A DNA stretch of 64,000 nucleotides from assembly GCF_014645815.1 (NCBI RefSeq), contig NZ_BMML01000011.1:186001-250000 (forward strand), read 5' to 3'. Below, piece after piece: positions 9,388 through 17,713 of the stretch. The DNA is from Streptomyces fuscichromogenes (GTDB lineage: Bacteria > Actinomycetota > Actinomycetes > Streptomycetales > Streptomycetaceae). Every line of letters begins with the position of its first letter. Within the stretch, counting starts at the first letter, position 1. Below the pieces are notes generated by a model, which ran no database searches, was not told where the DNA came from, and worked only from the letters and a program-made list of their open reading frames with translations. Position numbers and translations under genes: made by a program.

Positions 9388-9696
9388 TCACGATGTACGC
9401 AGCCCAGTGACGAACTGGCGGTCGGCCAGGTCGCTCAGGTCGTGCGTGAACGACAGCCGGGCGAGGGGTTGCGCGCGCTGTTCCGCACTGAGCCTTCCGC
9501 GCCTCACTCCGCGGTCGAGCGGGCCGGTGAGGCGACGGCGGCCGGCCTTGACCACATCGGGGGCGGCCTGAGCGGCGCGGACATCGACGACGGTGCGGTC
9601 GACGACCTCGGTGATGACGGAGCCCATGGGGCCGCAGCCGACGACGCCGAGACGCGGGCGACGGGATGCTCCAGCGTTGTTCTGTCTGCTGGTCAG
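9388..9696 (-). pseudogene. 3-hydroxyacyl-CoA dehydrogenase, N-terminal remnant
   Basis: The frame reads 'RRPRLGVVGCGPMGSVITEV' (a Rossmann GxGxxG motif) and continues 'AGRRRLTGPLDRGVRRG' and 'LARLSFTHDLSDLADRQFV', as in actinobacterial 3-hydroxybutyryl-CoA dehydrogenases. It then breaks into 'TGLRTS' and a stop, only a third of the normal length. The codon overlapping the icmF stop is CTG (9696-9694) where an ATGA-type overlap would be expected, so the start codon also seems decayed. Probably once cotranscribed with icmF. Confidence 0.7.
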
Positions 9697-12600
9697 ACGT
9701 TGCGACGGTACTGGCCACCGACCTCGAAGAAGGCGTCGGTGATCTGCTGGAGGGAGCAGACCCGGGCCGCGTCCATGAGGACGGCGAAGACATTGCGACC
9801 GCTGACCGCCGCGTCCTTGAGGGCGGTCAGCGCGGCGTGGGCGGGCTCCTGGTGACGGGCCTGGAAGTCCTGGACGCGCTCCAGTTGGGACTGCTTCTCC
9901 TGCTCGGTGGCGCGGGCGAGTTCGATGACGCCGGGTTCGGCGGTGTCGGCGTGGGGGTTGCGGAAGGTGTTGACGCCGATGATCGGCAGGGTGCCGTCGT
10001 GCTTGCGCTGTTCGTAGAGCATCGACTCGTCCTGGATGCGGCCGCGCTGGTAGCCGGTCTCCATGGCGCCGAGGACTCCGCCGCGTTCACTGATCCGCTC
10101 GAACTCCTGGAGGACGGCCTCCTCCACCAGGTCGGTGAGTTCGTCGATGATGAACGACCCCTGCAGCGGGTTCTCGTTCATGGCCAGGCCCCACTCGCGG
10201 TTGATGATCAGCTGGATGGCGAGGGCGCGGCGGACGGAGTCCTCGGTGGGGGTGGTGACGGCCTCGTCGTAGGCGTTGGTGTGCAGGCTGTTGCAGTTGT
10301 CGTAGATGGCGATGAGCGCCTGGAGGGTGGTGCGGATGTCGTTGAAGTCCATCTCCTGGGCGTGCAGGGAGCGGCCGGAGGTCTGGACGTGGTACTTCAG
10401 CTTCTGGCTGCGCTCGTTGGCGCCGTACTTCTCCTTCATCGCGACGGCCCAGATGCGGCGGGCGACCCGGCCCAGGACCGCGTACTCGGGGTCCATGCCG
10501 TTGGAGAAGAAGAACGACAGATTGGGCGCGAAGTCGTCGATGCGCATACCGCGGGCGAGGTAGGCCTCGACGTAGGTGAAGCCGTTGGCCAGGGTGAAGG
10601 CGAGCTGGCTGATCGGGTTCGCGCCGGCCTCGGCGATGTGATAGCCGGAGATGGACACCGAGTAGAAGTTGCGGACCTGGTGGGCGATGAACCATTCCTG
10701 GATGTCGGCCATCATCCGCAGCGAGAACTCGGTGGAGAACAGGCAGGTGTTCTGCCCCTGGTCCTCCTTGAGGATGTCCGCCTGCACGGTCCCGCGCACG
10801 TTGGCCAGGGCGTGTGCGCGCAGTCCGGCCGCCTCCTCGTGCGACGGGTCGCGCCCCTCCGCCCGGCGGAAGCGGTCGATCTGCTGGTCGACGGCGGTGT
10901 TGAGGAAGAAGGCGAGGACGGTCGGCGCGGGCCCGTTGATGGTCATGGAGACCGAGGTGGTCGGGGCGATCAGGTCGAAGCCGTCGTAGAGCGCCTTCAT
11001 ATCCTCCAGAGTGGCCACCGAGACGCCGGAGGTGCCGACCTTGCCGTAGATGTCGGGGCGTTTGTCGGGGTCGCGGCCGTACAGGGTGACGGAGTCGAAG
11101 GCGGTGGACAGCCTCGTTGCGGGCTGGTCCTCGGAGAGCAGCTTGAAGCGGCGGTTGGTGCGGAACGGATCGCCCTCGCCGGCGAACATCCGGGCCGGGT
11201 CCTCGCCGTCGCGCTTGAAGGGGAACACCCCGGCGGTGAAGGGGAAGTGGCCGGGCAGGTTCTCCCGGCGCCAGAAGCCGACCAGTTCACCATGGTCGGT
11301 GAAGCGGGGGAGGGCTACGCGGGGGATCTTGTTCCCGGACAGGGACTCACGGGTGAGCTTGGTGCGGATCTCCTTGTCGCGGACCGTCACGATCTGCTCG
11401 TCGCCGGAGTAGGCGGCTACCACCGAGGGCCAGTTCTCGATGCGCTCGCCGATCTCGTACGGCAGCTGCCGGCGGGCGTCGGCGAGCAAGGAGCGTACGC
11501 TCTCGGCGTCGGCTCCCGCGTCGGCGAGTTCCGTCTCGACGGCCGCCAGCCGCTGCACCCGCCGTGCGGCTTCGGCGAACCGGCCGGTGTCGGCGTGGTA
11601 GGCGCGGACGGCGTCGGTGATCTCGGCGAGGTAGCGGACCCGCTCGGTCGGCACCACCTGGCGGATGCCGGAGGAGTGGCGTACGTCGACCGGGGCCAGC
11701 CGGCCCTCGGACAACGCCAGCCCCTTCTCGGCCAGGACCGTCTTGAGGTGCTGCTGGAGCGCGGTGACGCCGTCGTCGTTGAAGGTCGCCGCGGAGGTGC
11801 CGTACACCGGCATGTCCTCAGGCCGTTTGTCGAACGCCTCCCGGTTGCGGACCAGTTGGCGGCCGACGTCGCGCAGGGCGTCCTTGGCGCCGCGCCGCTC
11901 GAACTTGTTGATCGCCACCACGTCGGCGAAGTCGAGCATGTCGATCTTCTCCAACTGGGAGGCCGCGCCGAACTCCGGTGTCATCACATACAGCGAGGCG
12001 TCGACGAACGGCACGATCGCGGCGTCGCCCTGGCCGATACCCGGAGTCTCCACGATCACCAGGTCGAACCCGGCGGCCTTGACGACGTCGATCACGTCGG
12101 AGAGGTGCTCGGGCAGTTCGCGGCTGCCGCGGGTGGCCAGACTGCGGAAGAACACCCGGTTCCCGTCCAGGGAGTTCATCCGGATGCGGTCGCCGAGCAG
12201 CGCACCGCCTCCCCGGCGGCGGGTCGGGTCGACCGCGATCACCGCGATCCGCAGCTTGTCCTGCTGGTCGACACGGAAGCGGCGGACCAGTTCGTCGGTG
12301 AGCGACGACTTTCCCGAACCGCCGGTGCCGGTGATACCGAGCACCGGCACCACCCGTGCCGCGGCCACCGTGCGTACCTGCTCCAGGAGCGCGGTGGGCA
12401 GCTTGCCGAGTTCGGCACCGGTGATGGCGCGCGCGATCGCGAACCGGTCACCGGCGAGCAGAGCGGCCTGGTCGGTCGGCTTGCCTTCCCACAGGTCGAA
12501 GTCGCAGGCTCGGACGACCGAGTTGATCATCCCGGCGAGGCCCATCCGCTGTCCGTCCTCGGGGGAGAAGATGGTCACGCCGCTCTCGCGCAGGCGGTTG

Positions 12601-12923
12601 ATCTCCTCGGGCACGATGACGCCGCCGCCACCCCCCACCACGCGGACGTGGTCCGCACCCTGCGCGCGCAGCGAGTCGACCAGGTACTCGAAGTACTCGA
12701 CGTGTCCTCCCTGATAGGACGAGACGGCCACGCCGTGGACATCCTCCTCGATCACCGCGTCCAGGACCTCTCGCACCGAGCGGTTGTGTCCGAGGTGTAT
12801 CACTTCGGCGCCCTGGGACTGGAAGATGCGCCGCATGATGTTGATCGACGCATCGTGCCCGTCGAACAGGGCGGATGCGGTGACCAGGCGGACGGGGTGC
12901 ACGGGACGGTGCAGATCGCTCAT
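9693..12923 (-). CDS. icmF: Fused isobutyryl-CoA mutase IcmF
   Basis: A 1076-residue B12-dependent acyl-CoA mutase with its own chaperone GTPase, interconverting isobutyryl-CoA and n-butyryl-CoA (some family members act on pivalyl-CoA). Domain order is that of IcmF: an N-terminal cobalamin-binding domain with 'LFDGHDASINIM' and 'VVGGGGGVIVPEE' (about residues 12-140), a MeaI-type G domain with P-loop 'GITGTGGSGKSSL' (about 195) and 'AINKFERRG', then the mutase TIM barrel with 'TTSVSMTINGPAPTV', 'QGQNTCLFSTEF' and 'SISGYHIAEAGANP'. Length equals the family's. The enzyme feeds valine or fatty-acid carbon into butyryl-/methylmalonyl-CoA pools. A perfect 18-bp palindrome lies 43 bp upstream of the start. 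Confidence 0.95.
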   Translation of the reverse strand: MSDLHRPVHPVRLVTASALFDGHDASINIMRRIFQSQGAEVIHLGHNRSVREVLDAVIEEDVHGVAVSSYQGGHVEYFEYLVDSLRAQGADHVRVVGGGGGVIVPEEINRLRESGVTIFSPEDGQRMGLAGMINSVVRACDFDLWEGKPTDQAALLAGDRFAIARAITGAELGKLPTALLEQVRTVAAARVVPVLGITGTGGSGKSSLTDELVRRFRVDQQDKLRIAVIAVDPTRRRGGGALLGDRIRMNSLDGNRVFFRSLATRGSRELPEHLSDVIDVVKAAGFDLVIVETPGIGQGDAAIVPFVDASLYVMTPEFGAASQLEKIDMLDFADVVAINKFERRGAKDALRDVGRQLVRNREAFDKRPEDMPVYGTSAATFNDDGVTALQQHLKTVLAEKGLALSEGRLAPVDVRHSSGIRQVVPTERVRYLAEITDAVRAYHADTGRFAEAARRVQRLAAVETELADAGADAESVRSLLADARRQLPYEIGERIENWPSVVAAYSGDEQIVTVRDKEIRTKLTRESLSGNKIPRVALPRFTDHGELVGFWRRENLPGHFPFTAGVFPFKRDGEDPARMFAGEGDPFRTNRRFKLLSEDQPATRLSTAFDSVTLYGRDPDKRPDIYGKVGTSGVSVATLEDMKALYDGFDLIAPTTSVSMTINGPAPTVLAFFLNTAVDQQIDRFRRAEGRDPSHEEAAGLRAHALANVRGTVQADILKEDQGQNTCLFSTEFSLRMMADIQEWFIAHQVRNFYSVSISGYHIAEAGANPISQLAFTLANGFTYVEAYLARGMRIDDFAPNLSFFFSNGMDPEYAVLGRVARRIWAVAMKEKYGANERSQKLKYHVQTSGRSLHAQEMDFNDIRTTLQALIAIYDNCNSLHTNAYDEAVTTPTEDSVRRALAIQLIINREWGLAMNENPLQGSFIIDELTDLVEEAVLQEFERISERGGVLGAMETGYQRGRIQDESMLYEQRKHDGTLPIIGVNTFRNPHADTAEPGVIELARATEQEKQSQLERVQDFQARHQEPAHAALTALKDAAVSGRNVFAVLMDAARVCSLQQITDAFFEVGGQYRRNV

Positions 12924-12965
12924 GAGGCCTTCCCGGACGGATCAAAGGAATGTCGACTGGAGAAA

Positions 12966-12983
12966 TACTAGGACGTCCTAGTA
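12966..12983 (-). promoter_or_regulatory. Perfect 18-bp palindrome upstream of icmF (putative operator)
   Basis: TACTAGGACGTCCTAGTA is a perfect 18-bp palindrome 43 bp before the icmF start codon, a typical position for a TetR-type repressor site. No other copy was noticed in the window and no adjacent regulator gene is obvious, so the factor is probably encoded elsewhere. Confidence 0.6.
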
Positions 12984-13494
12984 AATCGATGTGGAGGGCA
13001 ACGGCGATGTGAGGGGCGACACGAGGGGAGTGTGATGTGGCCCACGGTGGGGGAGTGCGGCCTCTGCGTTAGGAGGTGTACGAGCGGTCCGGCGCCACCT
13101 TGTGGTGCTTACGGGCGGGAATCGTCATACAGGATGCCGAGCTCTCCGCGCCCGCACCCGGCAGAGCGGCCGCAGGGAACTGCTCGACCACCTGAGCGGA
13201 GAGGAGGCGCTCGGCACATCTGGCCCGTGCTCTGCACCGCGGAGCGTGCGGTTGCCAACCGGCTGACGCGGCTGCTGACCTGGATCGGGGTGCCATGTTC
13301 CGCGCCCGCGGGGGTCACCGGCCGTGGACGCTTCCGGAGTCGAGGATGCCTTCGACGCGGCGTTCGCCGCCCGGTCGGCGGAGGTACCGTCGCCGGTGCC
13401 GGCGGCACACTACGCGGCGGTGACCGCGGCCCGGACCACCAGGCACGGTGCCGTCGGGGCGATCTCCGACTGCCCGGCCGTACGGGAGCCCTGC
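12984..13494. other. Intergenic region, no recognised gene
   Basis: About 510 bp between icmF and the GntR gene. Plus-strand frames such as 13324-13572 have a coding-like composition but match no family I recognise; they may be remnants of a decayed gene. Confidence 0.3.
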
Positions 13495-14205
13495 TCAGCG
13501 GCCCGGCGGCAGGGCCGCACCCGAGCGCAGGTGCTGTTTCAGCCACCGCTCGGTGGTGCTCACGTGCTGTAGGGCGGCGGCCTGGCTCAGCCACACGTCC
13601 CGGTTGGACAGCGCGGTGAAGATCGCTTCGTGCTCGGCGAGGGTGCGGGCCGCGGAACGGTCGTCGACCCGGCCGCGCCAGATGCGGGCCCGCAGGGTAC
13701 GGCCGGAGATGCCCTCCAGAAGGGTGAGGAGGGTCTCGTTGCCGGTGGCGGCGATGACGGCGCGGTGGAAGGCGGCGTCGCGGGCGTTGAGCCGCTCCAC
13801 GTCGTCGCGGGCTTCGCGCATGGCGTCCAGGTGTGTCTTGACCTCGGCGAGCTGTTCGTCGGAGATGCGGGTGGCGGCGAGCGCGGTGGCGGCCGGTTCG
13901 AGGAGCCGCCGTACCTCCATGAGGTCCTGCAGGGCGGCCGAGTCGCCCTGCAGCAGTTCCACCGCTCCGCCCAGCCCCTCCAGGAGCAGGCTCGGCTGGA
14001 GGCTGGTCACGTAGGTGCCGTCGCCTCGGCGGACCTCCAGGACGCGTGCCACGGACAGCGCCTTGACCGCTTCGCGGGCGAGGTTGCGGGACAGGCCGAG
14101 CTGGGCGGCCAGGTCCGGTTCCGGCGGGAGCTTCGAGCCGGGAGGCAGCACGCCCGTGCGGATCAGCTCACGGATCTGCTCGATGGCTTTGTCCGTCAGA
14201 GACAA
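13495..14205 (-). CDS. GntR/FadR-family regulator of the L-fucose operon
   Basis: A 236-residue GntR regulator: an N-terminal winged helix with 'PPEPDLAAQLGLSRNLAREA' and wing 'VRRGDGTYV' (residues 1-68), then an all-helical FCD ligand-binding domain with metal- or effector-binding residues in 'LNARDAAFHRAVIAATGN'. FCD proteins commonly sense sugar acids or their keto derivatives, fitting a catabolic intermediate as inducer. It is the last gene of the operon, overlapping the aldo/keto reductase by 10 bp. The inverted-repeat pair in the promoter (25266-25280 and 25385-25399) is its most plausible target, though that is inference. Confidence 0.88.
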   Translation of the reverse strand: MSLTDKAIEQIRELIRTGVLPPGSKLPPEPDLAAQLGLSRNLAREAVKALSVARVLEVRRGDGTYVTSLQPSLLLEGLGGAVELLQGDSAALQDLMEVRRLLEPAATALAATRISDEQLAEVKTHLDAMREARDDVERLNARDAAFHRAVIAATGNETLLTLLEGISGRTLRARIWRGRVDDRSAARTLAEHEAIFTALSNRDVWLSQAAALQHVSTTERWLKQHLRSGAALPPGR

Positions 14206-15224
14206 CGCGAACTCCTCCCCTGCCCGCTCTCCGCGGGCACGTCCGACCTGATCAGTCCTTGGACACGGAGCTCATCCCAGAGGCCTTCGGGGATGTGCTC
14301 TCGGTGGATTTCCACGTTTCGCGCGACCTGTTCCGTATTTCGCATACCGACGGTGACATTGATGATACTGGGGTGGGTGCGAGGGAAAGCGATCGCTGCG
14401 GCGGGCAGGGTCGTCCCGTGCGCCGCGCAGACCTCGGCGATCGCCCGGGCGCGGGCGACCAGAGCCGGCGGGGCGTCCTGGTAGTCGTACCTCATTCCCT
14501 CGGCGGGCCGGTCCCGGGAGAGCAGTCCCGAATTGAACACGCCCACCGCTACCACGCTCTTTCCGAGCTCCCGGGCGGCCGGCAGGACGTCGTCCAGGGC
14601 GGACTGGTCCAGCAGCGTGTAGCGTCCGGCCAGCATCACCACGTCGGCAGTGGTCTGGCGCAGGAATCGGGCGAGCATCGCCGACTGGTTCATGCCCGCG
14701 CCGATCGCACCGATCACGCCCTGGTCGCGCAGTTCGGCCAGGGCGGGCATGGCCTCCTCGGCGGCCTGCCGCCAGTGGTCGTCGGGGTCGTGCAGATAGA
14801 CGATATCCAGGCGGTCGAGGCCGGTGCGCTCCAGCGACGCCTCGATCGAGCGGAGTACTCCGTCCCGGCTGAAGTCCCACTGCCGGCGCAGATCGTCGCG
14901 CACCACGAAGCCCTCGGTGTCGACGCCCCGCGGCTGCTCGTTGGGCACGAGCAGGCGGCCCACTTTGGAGGACACAACATACGCGTCGCGCGGTCGGCCC
15001 CGTAGCGTCGCGCCCAGGCGCCGCTCGGACAGGCCGAGCCCGTAGTGCGGCGCGGTGTCGAAGTACCGGATGCCTTCCTGCCAGGCCGTCTCGATCGCGG
15101 TCGCCGCGTCCTCGGCGGGGGTGACCCGGTACAGGTTGCCGATGACGGAGGCGCCGAAGCCCAGCCCGGTCAGTTCGACCGAGGTGTCGGCGATCCGCCT
15201 GCGTCGGATGGTCGGAGGTGTCAA
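14196..15224 (-). CDS. Aldo/keto reductase, probable L-fucose dehydrogenase
   Basis: A 342-residue aldo/keto reductase of the L-fucose/D-threo-aldose 1-dehydrogenase type. The catalytic tetrad is visible: Asp and Tyr in 'YFDTAPHYGLG', Lys in 'VVSSKVGRL' and His in 'DIVYLHDPDDHW'. In this pathway it would oxidise L-fucose to L-fucono-1,5-lactone with NAD(P). Position in an operon with mutarotase, lactonase and fuconate dehydratase supports the assignment. Start at 'MTPPTIRRRR'; 34 bp separate it from the kinase gene upstream and its 3' end overlaps the GntR gene. The Zn-dehydrogenase at 17710 could alternatively perform the first oxidation. Confidence 0.85.
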   Translation of the reverse strand: MTPPTIRRRRIADTSVELTGLGFGASVIGNLYRVTPAEDAATAIETAWQEGIRYFDTAPHYGLGLSERRLGATLRGRPRDAYVVSSKVGRLLVPNEQPRGVDTEGFVVRDDLRRQWDFSRDGVLRSIEASLERTGLDRLDIVYLHDPDDHWRQAAEEAMPALAELRDQGVIGAIGAGMNQSAMLARFLRQTTADVVMLAGRYTLLDQSALDDVLPAARELGKSVVAVGVFNSGLLSRDRPAEGMRYDYQDAPPALVARARAIAEVCAAHGTTLPAAAIAFPRTHPSIINVTVGMRNTEQVARNVEIHREHIPEGLWDELRVQGLIRSDVPAESGQGRSSRCL

Positions 15225-15258
15225 CTGTGCTCCCGTGCGGTGCGCGTGGTGCGGTCGG

Positions 15259-16326
15259 TCATCGTCTGACGGCGGCGGAACCGCCGGACATCAGGGCCTC
15301 CACCTCGGCGAGCGAGGCCATGGAGACGTCACCGGGGGTGGTCATGGTGAGGGCCCCGTGGGCGGTGCCGTAGGCCAGGGCCCGTTCCAGCCGGGCGGCG
15401 GTCAGCGCGCCCGGCCAGGTGTCCGCCCCGGTCAGCAGGCCGTGGATCAGACCGGCGGCGAAACCGTCGCCGGAGCCGACGCGGTCGAGGACGTGCAGAC
15501 CGGGCATCCGGGGGCCGCCGACGAAGCCGGTCTCGGCGGACCAGGCGGCCGAGGACCAGTCGTTGACGCCCGCGGAGGGAACCTCACGCAGAGTCGTCGC
15601 CAGCACTCTGGCCCTCGGAAGCCGCTCCGCCACGGCGGTCAACGCGTCCGGTACCTCGTCGGCCGGTATCCGTAGCTCACCCGGGCGCGGCCCGGCCAGC
15701 CCCAGTGCCCCCACCACGACGTCGGCGTGCCGGGCGAGCCGTAGATCGATCTCGCGGGCCTGGTCCGCACCGCCCCGGCCGGACCACAGGCTCGGGCGGT
15801 AGTTCGGATCGTACGAGACGGTGACGCCGTGCCGGCGGGCCGCGGCCATGGCCTCGTCCGCGACATCCACGGTGGTGTCCGACAGGCCGGCGAAGACACC
15901 GCCGGTGTGGAACCAGCGCACCCCGCCCGCGAAGACCGCGTCCCAGTCGACGTCCCCCTTGCACAGTCGGGAGACGGCGGTGTGCGCGCGGTCGCTGACG
16001 CCGAGCGCGCCACGGATGCCGTAGCCGCGCTCGACGAAGTTGAGGCCGTTGCGGGCAGCTCGGCCGACGCCGTCGTCCGGTACCCAGCGGATGAGCGAGG
16101 TGTCCACGCCACCCTGCAGGATCAGGTCCTCGACCAGGCGCCCCACGGCGTTGTCCGCGAGGGCGGTCACGACGGCCGTGCGCAGTCCGAAGCAGCGGCG
16201 CAGCCCTCGTACGACGTTGTACTCGCCGCCGCCCTCCCACACCTGGAAAGAGCGGGTGGTGCGGATCCGTCCCTCGCCCGGGTCGAGGCGGAGCATCACC
16301 TCGCCGAGGGCCACCACGTCGGTCAC
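15259..16326 (-). CDS. PfkB-family sugar kinase (2-keto-3-deoxy sugar acid kinase type)
   Basis: A 355-residue ribokinase-fold kinase. The GTG start at 16326 ('TDVVALGEVMLRL') overlaps the aldolase stop by 4 bp; the longer open frame upstream is a shadow. Substrate-loop 'EGGGEYNVVRGLRRCFG' and anion-hole/catalytic motif 'DRVGSGDGFAAGLIHG' are clear (Asp catalytic base). Paired with a KDPG-type aldolase, this is the classic 2-keto-3-deoxygluconate kinase arrangement of the Entner-Doudoroff route. That is unexpected in a non-phosphorylative fucose cluster: 2-keto-3-deoxy-L-fuconate has a methyl C6 and cannot be phosphorylated there. It may serve a second sugar acid, or phosphorylate another hydroxyl. 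Confidence 0.85.
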   Translation of the reverse strand: MTDVVALGEVMLRLDPGEGRIRTTRSFQVWEGGGEYNVVRGLRRCFGLRTAVVTALADNAVGRLVEDLILQGGVDTSLIRWVPDDGVGRAARNGLNFVERGYGIRGALGVSDRAHTAVSRLCKGDVDWDAVFAGGVRWFHTGGVFAGLSDTTVDVADEAMAAARRHGVTVSYDPNYRPSLWSGRGGADQAREIDLRLARHADVVVGALGLAGPRPGELRIPADEVPDALTAVAERLPRARVLATTLREVPSAGVNDWSSAAWSAETGFVGGPRMPGLHVLDRVGSGDGFAAGLIHGLLTGADTWPGALTAARLERALAYGTAHGALTMTTPGDVSMASLAEVEALMSGGSAAVRR

Positions 16327-16955
16327 CTCGTGCTCCTCTCCACGGCCTCCGCGGTCAGCCGCCGGATCCCCTCGAAGTCGCCGCGCCCCAGATGGGACGC
16401 GGTAGCCATCCAACTGCCCCCGACGGCGAGGACGGTGGGCTCGGCGAGGTACTCCGTCAGACGCGGCGCGCTGACCCCGCCGGTCGGCACGAAGCGCACG
16501 CCCGGGAAGGGCGCCGCGAGCGCCCGAAGGGTTCGGATGCCGCCCAGGGGCTCGGCGGGGAAGAGCTTCACGGTGTCGAGGCCAGCCCGCAGGGCCCGCA
16601 TCAGTTCGGTGGCGGTGGCGATGCCGGGTACGACGGGAACTCCCAGTTCCCGGCATTTCGCGACGACCTGCTCGTCGAAGCCGGGGGAGACGACGAAGCG
16701 GGCCCCGGCCGCCACGGCCCGCTCCGCCTGCTCGGCGCTGAGCACCGTGCCGGCGCCGACGGCGAGTCCGCTGTGGGCCGCCATCGCTGTGACCACCTGC
16801 TCGGCGCCCGGGGTGCGGAAGGTGACCTCGGCGCACCGGGCGCCGCCGGTCGCGAGCGCGTCGGCCAGCGGGGCGGCGGTGGCGAGGTCCGGTACGGTCA
16901 GCACCGGCACCAGGCGGGTGCCGGCCAGGACCTGGGCGAGACCGGTGGCGCTCAT
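16323..16955 (-). CDS. KDPG/KHG-type (Eda family) class I aldolase
   Basis: A 210-residue aldolase of the 2-keto-3-deoxy-6-phosphogluconate family. The Schiff-base lysine lies in 'LDTVKLFPAEPLGG' (about residue 135) and the proton-shuttling Glu in 'CAEVTFRTPGA' (about residue 43). It cleaves 2-keto-3-deoxy (phospho) sugar acids into pyruvate and an aldehyde. In this operon it may act on phosphorylated product of the adjacent kinase, or directly on 2-keto-3-deoxy-L-fuconate giving pyruvate and lactaldehyde. The start overlaps the SDR stop by 4 bp and its own stop overlaps the kinase start, so all three are translationally coupled. Confidence 0.92.
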   Translation of the reverse strand: MSATGLAQVLAGTRLVPVLTVPDLATAAPLADALATGGARCAEVTFRTPGAEQVVTAMAAHSGLAVGAGTVLSAEQAERAVAAGARFVVSPGFDEQVVAKCRELGVPVVPGIATATELMRALRAGLDTVKLFPAEPLGGIRTLRALAAPFPGVRFVPTGGVSAPRLTEYLAEPTVLAVGGSWMATASHLGRGDFEGIRRLTAEAVERSTR

Positions 16956-17713
16956 CGGCCCAGCCATCCGCCGTCGACGGGCAGGACGGTGCCGTGGACG
17001 TAGGCGGCCGCGTCCGAGGCGAGGAACACGGTGGCGCCGGCGAGGTCGTCGGCCTGGCCCCAGCGCCCGGCGGGAATGCGGTCGAGGATCGCCCGGCTGC
17101 GGGCCGGATCGTCCTGCAGGGCCTGGGTGTTGTCGGTGGCGATGTAGCCGGGGGCGAGGGCGTTGACGTTGACGCCGTGCGGCGCCCACTCGTTGGCGAG
17201 CGCCTTGGTCAGACCGGCGATGCCGTGCTTGGCGGCGGTGTAGCCGGGGACGTTGATGCCGCCCTGGAAGCTGAGCAGCGACGCCGTGAAGATGACCTTC
17301 CCCTGTCCCCTGGCCACCATCGCGGCGCCCACCGCCCGCGTCAGGACGAACTGCGCGGTGAGATTGACCTGCAGCACCGACTCCCAGTCGGTGTCGGGGT
17401 GTTCGGCGGCTGGTGCGCGGCGGATCGTGCCGGCGTTGTTGACCAGGATGTCCACCGGCCGTTCGCGCGTCGCGAGGTTCTCGCCCAGCTCCCGTACGGC
17501 GCCGGGGTCGGCGAAGTCGGCGCGGATCGCCTCGAAGGCCCGGCCCGCCGCGACGACGTCCTTCTCGACCTCGCTGCCCGGCTCCTCCAGCGCCGCGCTC
17601 ACGCCGATGACGTCCGCCCCGGCCCCGGCGAGCGCCCGGGCCATGGCCCTGCCGATACCGCGCCGGGCACCCGTGACGACGGCGAGCCGTCCGGTCAGGT
17701 CGAAGGCGGTCAT
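16952..17713 (-). CDS. SDR oxidoreductase, probable 2-keto-3-deoxy-L-fuconate dehydrogenase (KduD-like)
   Basis: A 253-residue classical short-chain dehydrogenase: cofactor motif 'VVTGARRGIGRAMA', 'NNAG', catalytic Ser in 'FTASLLSFQGG', Tyr-Lys in 'YTAAKHG'. Sequence resembles 2-deoxy-D-gluconate 3-dehydrogenase KduD. In the known L-fucose pathway an SDR oxidises 2-keto-3-deoxy-L-fuconate at C4 to the 2,4-diketo acid, which a fumarylacetoacetase-type hydrolase then splits into pyruvate and lactate; no such hydrolase is encoded here. Coupled by 4-bp overlaps to the Zn-dehydrogenase upstream and the aldolase downstream. Confidence 0.88.
   Translation of the reverse strand: MTAFDLTGRLAVVTGARRGIGRAMARALAGAGADVIGVSAALEEPGSEVEKDVVAAGRAFEAIRADFADPGAVRELGENLATRERPVDILVNNAGTIRRAPAAEHPDTDWESVLQVNLTAQFVLTRAVGAAMVARGQGKVIFTASLLSFQGGINVPGYTAAKHGIAGLTKALANEWAPHGVNVNALAPGYIATDNTQALQDDPARSRAILDRIPAGRWGQADDLAGATVFLASDAAAYVHGTVLPVDGGWLGR

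Noticed and set aside
9666..12971. A 1101-codon plus-strand ORF opposite icmF
   Set aside because: Low-complexity Gly/Val/Asp-rich translation typical of the antisense of a high-GC gene; the opposite strand carries all the mutase motifs.
13324..13572. Coding-like plus-strand ORF before the GntR gene
   Set aside because: It overlaps the 3' end of the GntR gene and matches no family; a faint resemblance to a decayed gene could not be supported.
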